Below, one piece after another: positions 8,056 to 16,558 of a stretch of 37,909 nucleotides of DNA. The translations under genes were made by a program, and so were the position numbers. Every line of letters begins with the position of its first letter. The stretch's first letter is position 1. Origin of the DNA: VFZS01 sp964353255 (GTDB taxonomy: Bacteria; Acidobacteriota; Terriglobia; Bryobacterales; Bryobacteraceae); contig CAYGVJ010000046.1 in the NCBI GenBank assembly GCA_964353255.1, positions 1 to 37,909 of the forward strand. The letters are read 5' to 3'. Under the pieces are notes generated by a model that saw only the letters and a list, made by a program, of their open reading frames with translations, searched no databases and had not been told where the DNA came from.

Positions 8056-9798
8056 TCACTGCACCAGTTTCATCTGCCGCAGCAGGGCGTCAAACCGCGG
8101 GTCCGCCCGCAGCGGGTCCCAGAACGGCTTGTTGCGCAAGAAGGCGAGCTTGGGATCGCGCTCCTCGACGGCCCTCTGAAGCCACCTGAAGGCCTCGTCG
8201 TGTTCTCCCAAGCCCACGTGAATCCAGGCCATACTCCAGGCCGACGTCCGGGGGAAGCGCGAGCGGTCCTCAAGAGCCGCCAGAATCGCGCGGGCTTGAT
8301 CGTGCTGGCCGGTCAGGGCGAGGGTCCATCCCAGCCCTCCCAGCGTCAGGGAGTTGTTCTCCATCGCCGGCGAAGGCAACCTGCCGAGCGCCGCCTGGAG
8401 TTCCTGGAACTTCTCCTGGAAGACCAAGGCCATGCCGACCACCGCCCTGGCTAGGGGGTAGCCAGGATCGAGTGCCAGCGCGTGATGTCCCTCCTCCAAC
8501 CCGCGATCGTACTCCCGCCGAAACACGTACAGGTGGCCCAACTGGGTGTGCAGCAGCGGCGAGAGTGGATCCAGTTCCAGCGCGCCGCGCAACTGCTCGA
8601 CAGCCTCGTCCAACCGCAGCATGGGCTGGAGAAAGTACATGGCGTAGCGTTCGCGCACCGTCGGAGAGGCCGGCCTGAGTTCGAGGGCCCGGGCGAACTC
8701 CCGCTCCGCCGCGGCCCAGGCGAAGTCGTAAGCCCCGAGAAACACGCCCAACGTGGCGTGAGCCTCCTCGAGTTCAGGATCCAGCTCCACGGCCTTGAAC
8801 GCCGCGCGCCGGCCGCGAGGCAGGTCATCGGGCGACGAGAAAAACCCCCACTGCGCGCCCTCCCAGCAGGACGCCGACAAACCTGACCAAGCCGCCGCGC
8901 AGCCGGCATCCCGGGCAAGGGCTTGCTCGAAGCATTCCCGCGCCACGGCCATATCCGGGGCGTTCATTTTCGCGTAGTGGTAGCGACCCCTCAGGCAGAG
9001 CCGGTGAACCTCCGGATCGGCGGTTGAGGCACGAACCAGGGGCCTTTCTCCCGCTACCCGAGTCCGCAGCTTCTCGGCCACTGCCCGGGTGATCTCGTCC
9101 TCCAGGGCGAAGACGTCCTCCAGGTCGCGGTCGAAGCGCTCCGACCAGAGGTGATAGCCGTTCTTGGCGTCGATGAGCTGGACGGTGATCCGCAACCGCT
9201 GGCCCACTCTTTGCAGCCCGCCCTCCATCACCGTGTCAGCGTTCAGTTGCCGGGCGATCTCGCGGACGTCCATCGACTTACCTTTGAAGGCGAAGGCCGA
9301 CGTGCGCGCCACAACACGCAGCCCGGGGACGCTCGTTAGGGAGTTGATCAGCTCCTCGGCCAACCCGTCGCAGAAATACTCCTGGTCCCCGCCCGGGCTC
9401 AGATCGGTGAACGGGAGAACCGCCACCGCGTTCCCGGCGGCCGCTTCCGGCTCGCAGCCCTCGAAGGTGACGGGCGCCAGCAGCCGGTAGCCGCGCTTGG
9501 CTATGGTCTCGATCACGCGCGGATGATCGGGGTCGTCCTCGAAGACGCGCCGTAACTCCCCGACGGAGCGGGCCAGCGCCGACTCGCCGACGTAGCGGAC
9601 GCCCCACACCTTCTCGAGGATTTCGTCCTTGGAAACCACCTGCCCGGCGTGGTCGGCCAGCACGACCAGGAGGTCCATGAGCATGGGCCGCAGATGCGCG
9701 ACGCGCGAGCCCTTCGCCGCCCGGTTCAGGCTCGGTTGGATGAGCCACTCCCCCAGGCGGAACTCTGCGCGCTTGACTGTAGCTGGGCCGGGTTCCAC
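8056..9798 (-). CDS. CadC-like winged-helix regulator with TolB-like and TPR domains
   Basis: A 580-residue protein starting at GTG 9798. Residues ~8-105 form an OmpR/PhoB-type winged helix with the recognition-helix region GESALARSVGELRRVFEDD and the wing ending IETIAKRGYRLLAPV. Residues ~125-245 are a TolB/FlgO-like domain (AVLPFTDLSPGGDQEYFCDGLAEEL...). The C-terminal ~300 residues are tetratricopeptide-like repeats. No transmembrane segment is seen between the DNA-binding and sensory parts, unlike E. coli CadC, so it is probably soluble. Such proteins are abundant in Acidobacteriota; the signal is unknown. It is the first gene of a minus-strand run and may regulate that operon. Confidence 0.9.
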   Translation of the reverse strand: MEPGPATVKRAEFRLGEWLIQPSLNRAAKGSRVAHLRPMLMDLLVVLADHAGQVVSKDEILEKVWGVRYVGESALARSVGELRRVFEDDPDHPRVIETIAKRGYRLLAPVTFEGCEPEAAAGNAVAVLPFTDLSPGGDQEYFCDGLAEELINSLTSVPGLRVVARTSAFAFKGKSMDVREIARQLNADTVMEGGLQRVGQRLRITVQLIDAKNGYHLWSERFDRDLEDVFALEDEITRAVAEKLRTRVAGERPLVRASTADPEVHRLCLRGRYHYAKMNAPDMAVARECFEQALARDAGCAAAWSGLSASCWEGAQWGFFSSPDDLPRGRRAAFKAVELDPELEEAHATLGVFLGAYDFAWAAAEREFARALELRPASPTVRERYAMYFLQPMLRLDEAVEQLRGALELDPLSPLLHTQLGHLYVFRREYDRGLEEGHHALALDPGYPLARAVVGMALVFQEKFQELQAALGRLPSPAMENNSLTLGGLGWTLALTGQHDQARAILAALEDRSRFPRTSAWSMAWIHVGLGEHDEAFRWLQRAVEERDPKLAFLRNKPFWDPLRADPRFDALLRQMKLVQ

Positions 9799-9849
9799 TG
9801 GGTGCGATTATAGCTCCCGCCGTGGAACCCGGCAACGGACGCCGGCGGC

Positions 9850-11922
9850 TTACCAGATGATCACTTCCGGCAGCATCGCCGGAGTCTCAAAGAGGTCCTT
9901 GCCGAAGAGCGGCCGGACCAGCGGGTTGACGTCCGGCACGGCCCAGGCATCCGAAGCGAAGAACTCGGCAATCTGCCGCTGGGCGGCCAGGGCGATGGCC
10001 ATTTGCGCCGGGGGGCCCATCGGAATCAGGTAGAAATGGGCTTCGGACTGCGCCAGCTCGGGGACCACCGCCCGGGCCAGGTCGTGACGGTAGACCGAGG
10101 TCATGTCGCCCATGTTGGCCGCGCGCACCGTCGCCGTGAGGCCCGGGGTCGGTATGAATGTATCCCCCCCGATCGCAAACTGGAACATAGTGCGTCTCAT
10201 CGGCACGCCGGGCAGCGTGGCCCACCTGAGGTGCGGCGCGAAACCCAGAGGCATGCCTTCCACGCCGGCCCACTCCAGGCGTTCCAGGTACTCCTGGATC
10301 TCGACGGCGCCCGGCACAGTGATGATCTTCGCCGGCTGGTAGCGCAGAACGCCGTCGGCATCGTAGTCCATCCCTTTGTTCAGCAGTGGCGGCTGGTGCA
10401 CTCCCAACATCATGATGAACAACGGGCGCAGGGTTCTCATCCAATCGACCGCGCTGGTAACCGTGGAGGGCGTGCTGTTGATCACCGTGGACTGAATGGC
10501 GGGCTCCACGCTGTGAATCATCATTCCCGTGATTCCGCCGATGCAAACGCCGGCGTAGTGGATGCGATCCCGGTCGAGGTCCGGCCTGCCGTTGCCGTCG
10601 AGATCGATGCCGGACTGGATGGCCCGCACAAGCTGTAGCTGGTCCAGGGCGTCTTGGCGGGCGGTGTCCCGGAACAGGAACACGTTCCAGGCGCCTTCTC
10701 CTTCGATGATCACTCCGTCGCCGTTCGCGTCCAGGGACCGGCCTCCGGCTGGCAACTCGGTGACTTTGCCGGCCTTGTCCGCAACCACCACCTTGCCCTC
10801 TGGTCCGTAGCCCGCGCCCAGTGCGTTGATGGAGATGCTGGCGAATCCCCGCGCGGCGAGCGTGCCCGCCATGGCGACGGGCAGGCCGAACCGGTTGTCC
10901 GGGAACTGATGTCCGACGATGACCACGGGGTAGCCCGCAGGCGGCGCGGGCGTAGCCGGGTAGAAAGCCATAAAGAAGATCTCCTGAGACGCGGCTGGCG
11001 CGGGCAGATCGAGCCCGCTGGGCGTGACCGGGATGCTGTACGTGCGGTCCAGCGCGAAAGGCGAGCGGTAGGAGCCGAAAACCACCCTCCCCACACCGGC
11101 GAGTGCCGCCACCGGCAGCGGGCTCTCCTTGAACTTGAGCGGCTGGACTCCTTCCTGGAGCCGCACGGTGATGGACTGGAGGTCGGCGACGTTGAAGATG
11201 CCGCCCGGCTTAGGATTCACCGGCGTGAGGGGCAACTGCGCCCGCGCCTTCTCCAGCCAGGCTGTGGTCGAGAGCGTCGTGAAGGTCGAAGCGCCCACGA
11301 TCCGCGCCGGGGCGAACCGGGCCTCAAGCGAGCCAACTACTGCCGAGAGCTGCTCGCAGTAGCCACCGCCGATCTTGCGGGCCAGGCAGGCCTGGAAACC
11401 GTCGTGCGGTTCCACCGCTGCGCCCGAGACGTCTCGCACCTGGTCGGTGATCACCAGGGCGTAGCGACGGATCTGCTCCAGCACGTGGTCCGGCTTGGCG
11501 TAGGCCGTGTTGGTCTTCGGGTCGTACAAGACTTGGTCGATGGTTGTTACGTGACCGGTCGGCTGCATGCCGAAACGGCCACGCTCCAGTTGATCCAGCC
11601 ACACGAAGAAGACGCCAGCGCGCAGGCTATCGGGGTTTACCGGGCCGGAGAACCGCACCCGGATGCGCGGAAACACGTTGAAGCCGTCGAGCTGGTTCAG
11701 AAGCCCGATCTCGAGGCAAGTGCTCGGTTCGGCCTGGCAATTCGGAAGCGGCAGGTTAATGCGCAGCCCGGTCTTCTGCGCCGGGTCTGCAACGCTCAGA
11801 AAGTCTGTGGGATAGGGCCCGATTTCGGGGGCCATGGGGTTGAAAGCCACCTTGACTCCCGCGGCCCAAAGCGGAAGGCCCGCAAGCAGGGCGGCGCCCA
11901 GCAGGATCAGACGCAAGCGCAT
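9850..11922 (-). CDS. Secreted alpha/beta hydrolase with Cys at the nucleophile position
   Basis: The start is placed at ATG 11922 because a GGAGG lies 8 bases upstream; the GTG nine bases earlier abuts that site. The 690-residue protein opens with a signal peptide (MRLRLILLGAALLAG...WAAG). An N-terminal ~250-residue region looks like an Ig/lipase-N-type domain. The hydrolase core begins near YPVVIVGHQF. The nucleophile elbow reads GVCIGG with Cys460 where lipases have GxSxG, as in dienelactone hydrolases. Acidic loops of the DxNGDG/DxDGNG kind (DANGDG, DLDGNGRPDLD, DYDADG) could bind calcium. The substrate is unknown; an ester or lipid is possible. Confidence 0.8.
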   Translation of the reverse strand: MRLRLILLGAALLAGLPLWAAGVKVAFNPMAPEIGPYPTDFLSVADPAQKTGLRINLPLPNCQAEPSTCLEIGLLNQLDGFNVFPRIRVRFSGPVNPDSLRAGVFFVWLDQLERGRFGMQPTGHVTTIDQVLYDPKTNTAYAKPDHVLEQIRRYALVITDQVRDVSGAAVEPHDGFQACLARKIGGGYCEQLSAVVGSLEARFAPARIVGASTFTTLSTTAWLEKARAQLPLTPVNPKPGGIFNVADLQSITVRLQEGVQPLKFKESPLPVAALAGVGRVVFGSYRSPFALDRTYSIPVTPSGLDLPAPAASQEIFFMAFYPATPAPPAGYPVVIVGHQFPDNRFGLPVAMAGTLAARGFASISINALGAGYGPEGKVVVADKAGKVTELPAGGRSLDANGDGVIIEGEGAWNVFLFRDTARQDALDQLQLVRAIQSGIDLDGNGRPDLDRDRIHYAGVCIGGITGMMIHSVEPAIQSTVINSTPSTVTSAVDWMRTLRPLFIMMLGVHQPPLLNKGMDYDADGVLRYQPAKIITVPGAVEIQEYLERLEWAGVEGMPLGFAPHLRWATLPGVPMRRTMFQFAIGGDTFIPTPGLTATVRAANMGDMTSVYRHDLARAVVPELAQSEAHFYLIPMGPPAQMAIALAAQRQIAEFFASDAWAVPDVNPLVRPLFGKDLFETPAMLPEVIIW

Positions 11923-12233
11923 GGGAAACACCTCCGCCCAAGCATGGCCCGGAAAGGGGTGCAGAGTCTTTACCGATCCCTTCGATTCTCGTTACAAAGC
12001 GTTGCGTTTTGGATTCGGGAGGTTGGCGGTCGGAACCGCCGCGCTGCTCGGCTCGGCACGTTCCCCGCACCGGTTCCCAGGAGAGCCGGCTGACTGCCTG
12101 ACGCTGGTCTTGCCATCCCTCTCGATCACCTGATACGATCCTTTCCGTGGGTTCTGCCTTCAAGCGTTTGGCGAAGGCCGCCATTCTATCCGAGTGGCGG
12201 TGAACCGCCGCTCAAGTTTCGACTGAGGCGGGA
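11923..12233. other. Intergenic region between divergent genes; no gene recognised
   Basis: About 310 bases separate the divergent hydrolase and prepilin-peptidase-like genes. Open frames here are overlaps from neighbouring genes with no recognisable protein. A small hairpin-forming GGCGGT/ACCGCC pair lies near 12196-12210. No clear promoter or RNA gene could be picked out, although both genes must have their 5' signals here. Confidence 0.5.
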
Positions 12234-13121
12234 ATGCCTCATGGGGCCAGCGAGAAGGCCCTTTACGAGGTGATGATGCTGACAAACCAGGGGGGCCTGG
12301 AACTGGTGCTGGCACCGGTCGCCGGATTGATCGTGGGGGGCCACCTTAACAAGTGGATTTACAGGATGCCACGCGACCTTCCGCTGCGAACGCCGGCTTC
12401 CTGCCCGCATTGCGACGCTTCCATGGGTTGGTCGGGCAAACTGCCCGTCGTGAGCTATCTCCTCATGCTCGGGGGCTGTCGCCAGTGCGGTCACCGGCTC
12501 CCCGTGCGGTACCCGCTGGTGGAAATCCTAACGGCTGTCCTCTTCTTTCACTACTTCCTGGTGATGGGACCGACCGCCGCGGCTGTTAAGTCTTGCGTGC
12601 TGGCTGCACTGCTGATCGCCCTCTTCTTCACGTGTCTGGAAACCGAGATCCTGCCTGATGAGTTGACCCTGGGCGGGACTTTGGCCGCCCTCGTGTTCTC
12701 GGTGTGTAGCCCCATCACCGCCGGCACCAGACGCGGCTGGCTCGCGATAGCAGAGTCCCTATCCGGAGCGATCCTGCCGGGCCTTATTCTCTGGCTGATC
12801 GCAGTCCTCTACCGGGCGGCTCGCCGCAGGGAGGGCATTGGATTCGGTTGCGTCAAGATGCTGGCGATGGTGGGGGCGTTTCTTGGGCTACGGAGCGCGC
12901 TGGTCACGCTTGTCAGCGGTTCGGTCCTCGGATCACTCGTGGGAACGTTGTACGTTCGACTGGCCCGGAAGGATCCCCAGCCCGCGGAAATGCCTCTTGG
13001 CTCCTTCCTGAGCGTTCCGGCCTTAGGCCTGACGCTCGCTGGTTCAGATTGGCGGGCCGAATTCGGCTGGCTTAGCAAGGGTTTGAGTGACTGGTGGGGA
13101 TGGCTGGCAGGACACTTCTGA
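12234..13121 (+). CDS. Prepilin peptidase (PilD/A24) homologue with both catalytic Asp replaced by Cys
   Basis: A 295-residue polytopic membrane protein with the full PilD plan. It has an N-terminal GLIVGGHLNKWIYRMP in place of GSFLNVxIxRxP, the cytoplasmic zinc motif C57-x2-C60...C82-x2-C85 followed by RYPLVE, and about seven hydrophobic segments. In A24 peptidases the catalytic residues are the first Asp of D-x6-LPD-type motifs and the Asp of GxGD. Here the first motif reads CLETEILPD (Cys134, TGT) and the second GIGFGCVKML (Cys206, TGC). The frame is intact and the surrounding motif is well kept. No pilin genes are nearby. An alternative start is ATG 12276 after GAGG. Classical peptidase activity is doubtful. 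Confidence 0.88.
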   Translation: MPHGASEKALYEVMMLTNQGGLELVLAPVAGLIVGGHLNKWIYRMPRDLPLRTPASCPHCDASMGWSGKLPVVSYLLMLGGCRQCGHRLPVRYPLVEILTAVLFFHYFLVMGPTAAAVKSCVLAALLIALFFTCLETEILPDELTLGGTLAALVFSVCSPITAGTRRGWLAIAESLSGAILPGLILWLIAVLYRAARRREGIGFGCVKMLAMVGAFLGLRSALVTLVSGSVLGSLVGTLYVRLARKDPQPAEMPLGSFLSVPALGLTLAGSDWRAEFGWLSKGLSDWWGWLAGHF

Positions 13122-13181
13122 CCATGGTGATGGCTGTCCCGCGTCGTTCCTCCGGTGCTCCGTCTCTGCCGCGGGCCAGCG

Positions 13182-13958
13182 CTAGATCGTCACCGCCAGG
13201 AAGCCGCCGTCCACGCGCAGGATCGCTCCGGTGACGAAGGATGATGCCCGCTCGGCAGCCAGATACACCGCCGCGCCCACCAGCTCCGAAGCCTCACCGA
13301 AGCGGTTCATCGGCGTGTGGCCCATGATGGACGCGGTGCGCTCCGGAGTCAGGATCCGGCGGTTCTGCTCGGCGGGGAAGAAGCCCGGTACGATAGCATT
13401 GACCCGCACCCGGTGCGGCGCGAACTCTCGCGCCAGAAACTGCGTGATCTGGTTCACGCCCGCCTTGGTGACGCTGTAAGTGAAGACCTTCGACAGCGGC
13501 GGTCCCGAGGATACCGACGAAATGTTGATGATCGCGCCGCCCCGGCCCGCCTCCACCATCGCCTTCCCGAACACCTGGCAGGCGAGGAAGACGCTCTTCA
13601 GGTTCACGTCCAGGATCTTCTGCCATTCCTGCTCGCTGATTTCGAAGAACGGCGTAGCGGAGTTGATCCCGGCGGCATTGAGCAGTATGTCCACCTGCCC
13701 GAGGGTCGCCAGCACGGTCGCCAGCGCCTGCTCCAGCGCCGGCTTGCTGGTGGCATCGTTCGGTACGGCGATGGCTCGCCGCCCCAGTTCGCGGATAGCC
13801 GCCGCGCGCGCTTCCGCGTTCCCCGCGTGCAGATCCAGCACCGCCACCTCCGCGCCCGCCCGCGCGAGCCCCATGGCCATCTCGCCGGCCAGCACGCCGC
13901 CGCCGCCGATCACTACGGCGACTTTCCCATCCAGAGAAAAAAGCTCATCTGCCTGCAT
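13182..13958 (-). CDS. SDR family oxidoreductase
   Basis: Classical short-chain dehydrogenase/reductase of 258 residues. The nucleotide-binding glycine motif reads GGGGVLAG (residues 18-25) instead of TGxxxGxG, and is followed by an acidic residue after beta-2 (VLDLH), suggesting NAD(H). NAAG is at 95-98, and the catalytic Ser148, Tyr161 and Lys165 (YSVTK) are present. The pattern is close to sugar-acid SDRs such as D-mannonate or gluconate oxidoreductases, but the substrate is not certain. It is convergent with the prepilin-peptidase homologue and divergent from the NlpC/P60 gene. Confidence 0.9.
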   Translation of the reverse strand: MQADELFSLDGKVAVVIGGGGVLAGEMAMGLARAGAEVAVLDLHAGNAEARAAAIRELGRRAIAVPNDATSKPALEQALATVLATLGQVDILLNAAGINSATPFFEISEQEWQKILDVNLKSVFLACQVFGKAMVEAGRGGAIINISSVSSGPPLSKVFTYSVTKAGVNQITQFLAREFAPHRVRVNAIVPGFFPAEQNRRILTPERTASIMGHTPMNRFGEASELVGAAVYLAAERASSFVTGAILRVDGGFLAVTI

Positions 13959-14022
13959 AGGTGACCCTCCATTTTGGCACAGCCCTGCCTGCGATAGAAT
14001 GCCCTTTGACCACCGCTAACCA

Positions 14023-14856
14023 ATGACGTTCTTTCTGGCCATGGCCCTCCTCACCGCTAACCCGCCCGGCGGCGCGGTATTGAAACCCGTCGCCAACATG
14101 TACTCGGCCCCCACCGAAGACGCCGATGTGGTCTCCCAGGCCATCTACGGGACTAACGTGGCCGTCGTGGAAGAAGAAGACGACTGGATCAAGGTGCGCA
14201 CGCCCGACGAGTACACCGGCTGGATGGCCGCGGCCTGGCTCCGCCGCGGCCGCGCCTACGCCGCCGAGGGCCGCGTCGCCCAAGTGGACAGCCTCTTCAC
14301 CAATCTGTACCGCGAGCCCGACGTCACCAAGCACCAGCCTGTGCTCACCCTACCGTTCGAGACCCGTCTTGAAGTCGTCGCCGAGCCCGAGGACAATCAG
14401 CGCTGGATCCAGGTGCGCCTGGTGGATGATCGCCTGGCGTGGATACAGCGCGGCGACGTCCTCTTCGGCCCGCAGCCGCTCTCCGTCGAGGCCACCTTCG
14501 ACCTGAGCAAGCGTTTCCTCGGCCTGCCCTATCTGTGGGGTGGGACCTCCACCTTCGGCTACGATTGCTCCGGCTTCGTCCAGATGCTCTGCCGCCGCCG
14601 CGGCGTCCTCATCCCCCGCGATGCCCAGCCCCAGGCCGGCTGGAGCGGTATGACGCCGGTGGAACGCGCAGACCTGAGGCCGGGGGACCTGCTGTACTTC
14701 GGTCGCTCGCCCGGCAGGATCACCCACACCGGAATGTACCTGGGCGACGACCTGTTCATCAGCGCCACCACCCACGAGCGGCCCATGGTGCGCATTGATC
14801 GCCTGGAGGATGACTACTGGGCCAGGCTGTTCGTGGCCGCCAGGAGGCTGAAATGA
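14023..14856 (+). CDS. NlpC/P60 (C40) cysteine peptidase with two SH3b domains, YkfC-like
   Basis: A 277-residue protein with a short hydrophobic N terminus that may be a weak signal peptide. Residues ~20-85 and ~88-155 are bacterial SH3 domains. Residues ~165-277 are the NlpC/P60 peptidase with Cys182 in YDCSGFVQ, His235 in THTGMYLGDD, and a third polar residue near SATTHE. This is the layout of gamma-D-glutamyl-L-diamino-acid peptidases such as YkfC, which cut murein stem peptides to release L-Ala-D-Glu. The next gene, overlapping by four bases (ATGA), encodes the epimerase acting on that dipeptide, which supports the assignment. Confidence 0.92.
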   Translation: MTFFLAMALLTANPPGGAVLKPVANMYSAPTEDADVVSQAIYGTNVAVVEEEDDWIKVRTPDEYTGWMAAAWLRRGRAYAAEGRVAQVDSLFTNLYREPDVTKHQPVLTLPFETRLEVVAEPEDNQRWIQVRLVDDRLAWIQRGDVLFGPQPLSVEATFDLSKRFLGLPYLWGGTSTFGYDCSGFVQMLCRRRGVLIPRDAQPQAGWSGMTPVERADLRPGDLLYFGRSPGRITHTGMYLGDDLFISATTHERPMVRIDRLEDDYWARLFVAARRLK

Positions 14857-15935
14857 ACCGGCGGCAACTGATCCAGACCCTCGGCGGGGCGGGCCTCTGG
14901 GCTCCGGCCGGCACGGTTTTGGAGGCCCGCGTCGTCCGCCTCAACCTGCGCCACACCTGGACAGTGGCCACCTCCTCGAGCGACTTCCGCGACACCCTGC
15001 ACCTGCGCTACACGCGCGACGGCGTAACCGGCATGGGCGAGGGCGCGCCCTTGGCCCGCTATAAGGAGGACGCCCGCTCCGCGCTGACCGCAGTGGAGTC
15101 GGTTCGCGACTACCTCGTCGCCGCCGACCCCTGGAACTTCGCCAAGGTCATGGCCGAGGTCTTCCGCCGCGTCCCGGGCCAATGGGCCGCCAAGGCGGCC
15201 ATAGACATCGCCCTGCTGGACTGGGTAACCAAGAAACTGGGCGTCCCGCTCTACCGCTACTTCGGCCTGGACCCGCGCGATGCCCCGCTGACAACCTTCT
15301 CCATCGGCATCGACACCCCGGAGATCACTCGCCAGAAAGTGCGCGAGGCCGAATCCTTCCCCGTCCTGAAAATCAAGGTCGGCTTGGCCACCGACGAGGC
15401 CACGCTCGCGGCCGTGCGCAGCGTCACCAACAAGCCTCTGCGCGTGGACGCCAACGAGGGCTGGAAGAGCAAAGAGGAAGCCGTCCGCAAGATCAACTGG
15501 CTCGAAAAGCAGGGCGTCGAACTGGTCGAGCAGCCCCTGCCCGCCCCGCTGATCGAAGAGACCCGCTGGGTGCGCAGCCGCGTCCACATCCCGATCATCG
15601 CCGACGAGGCCTGCCTGCACCCTTCCGACATCCCCAGGTTGGCCGGCGCCTTCGACGGCGTCAACGTCAAGCTGGATAAGTGTGGCGGCCTGCTCGAGGC
15701 CTACCGCATGATCCAGATCGCCAAGGCCCTGGGCCTGAAGACCATGCTCGGCTGCATGATCTCCAGCTCGGCGAGCGTCACCGCCGCCGCGCACCTTTCC
15801 CCGCTGGTCGATTACGCCGACCTGGACGGCAACCTTCTCATCGCCAACGACCCCTACGTGGGCGTCAAGGTCGAAAAAGGGAAGCTGATCCTGCCGGACG
15901 GCCCCGGCCTGGGCCTGAAGCCGGCGGCCGGCTGA
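14853..15935 (+). CDS. L-Ala-D/L-Glu epimerase-like enolase-superfamily enzyme with Tat-like leader
   Basis: A 360-residue mandelate racemase/muconate lactonizing enzyme-type protein. The acid-base lysines are in K173-x-K175 (LKIKVG) and at Lys273 (VKLDKCGG). The Mg ligands are Asp199 (RVDANEGW), Glu226 (VEQPLP) and Asp251 (ADEAC). The late DLDG motif is that of dipeptide epimerases, which convert L-Ala-D-Glu to L-Ala-L-Glu in murein recycling. The N terminus MNRRQLIQTLGGAGL has a twin Arg and hydrophobic stretch, hinting at Tat export, although such epimerases are usually cytoplasmic. It is coupled to the peptidase gene by a 4-base overlap. Confidence 0.9.
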   Translation: MNRRQLIQTLGGAGLWAPAGTVLEARVVRLNLRHTWTVATSSSDFRDTLHLRYTRDGVTGMGEGAPLARYKEDARSALTAVESVRDYLVAADPWNFAKVMAEVFRRVPGQWAAKAAIDIALLDWVTKKLGVPLYRYFGLDPRDAPLTTFSIGIDTPEITRQKVREAESFPVLKIKVGLATDEATLAAVRSVTNKPLRVDANEGWKSKEEAVRKINWLEKQGVELVEQPLPAPLIEETRWVRSRVHIPIIADEACLHPSDIPRLAGAFDGVNVKLDKCGGLLEAYRMIQIAKALGLKTMLGCMISSSASVTAAAHLSPLVDYADLDGNLLIANDPYVGVKVEKGKLILPDGPGLGLKPAAG

Positions 15936-16000
15936 GGGGCGCCCCCCCGCCGGAACTTCCTTCGGCCAGAAAGCGTATATTCAGATCAGTGGAGCCAATC

Positions 16001-16540
16001 ATGAACAGACTTGAACGCCAGCGGGGCGGTGTGCTCAGCGGGCTGCTGATCACCCTGCTGGTGATCGTGGGCCTGGTGGTCGCCGGACTAGCCATCGGCG
16101 GCTGGTATCTGGCCCGCAACATCCGTGTCCAGGAGACCGTCACGGCGCGCGGGAAGACGGTCCGCGTGGAAACGCCCCTCGGCTCCCTGCGGGTCCAGGA
16201 GGGGGGCTCGCTTGATCCCGCCAAGGTCGGAATACCGCTCTACCCGGGCGCCCAGGTGGCCGAACGGGACCACAAGTCGGTAAATCTCGAGCTGGACTTC
16301 GGTTCCGTCGGCAAGCAGGTGACCGTCACCACCGCCGAGTACAGCGTCGCCGACCCGCCGGAGAAGGTCGCGGAATTCTACCGCAGGCAGTTGCCGGACT
16401 GGTCCTTCTCCGAGAGCTGGCGCGGAGGGTTCAAGATAGAGTTCTCCGGGCGGGGCTACAAGCGCGTGGTCGCCATCCGCGAGCGCGGCGGGCACACCCG
16501 AATCGTCTTCGCGCTGGTCGGCGAGCCCCCGGCGATCTGA
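16001..16540 (+). CDS. Single-pass membrane-anchored protein of unknown function
   Basis: A 179-residue protein. ATG 16001 is chosen because GGAG lies 6 bases upstream and the protein then opens with a short basic stretch followed by one hydrophobic helix (residues ~13-37). The remaining ~140 residues would be outside the cytoplasm and include VGIPLYPGAQ and VADPPEKVAEFYRRQLPDW, a segment often seen in secreted or lipoprotein-like bacterial proteins. No catalytic motif is recognised. A TATATT at 15976-15981 may be a -10 box, which would make it independent of the epimerase gene 65 bases upstream. Confidence 0.75.
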   Translation: MNRLERQRGGVLSGLLITLLVIVGLVVAGLAIGGWYLARNIRVQETVTARGKTVRVETPLGSLRVQEGGSLDPAKVGIPLYPGAQVAERDHKSVNLELDFGSVGKQVTVTTAEYSVADPPEKVAEFYRRQLPDWSFSESWRGGFKIEFSGRGYKRVVAIRERGGHTRIVFALVGEPPAI

Positions 16541-16558
16541 TCGCCTCAAGAGCGCGCC

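Noticed and set aside
10654..12093. 479-residue plus-strand open frame
   Set aside because: Antisense shadow of the secreted hydrolase, which has a signal peptide, Shine-Dalgarno and family motifs.
13972..14000. Sigma-54 promoter ahead of the NlpC/P60 gene (TTGGCACAGCCCTGCC)
   Set aside because: The GG-to-GC spacing is one base short of the required distance and the -12 element is poor; a weak TAGAAT -10 is just as likely.
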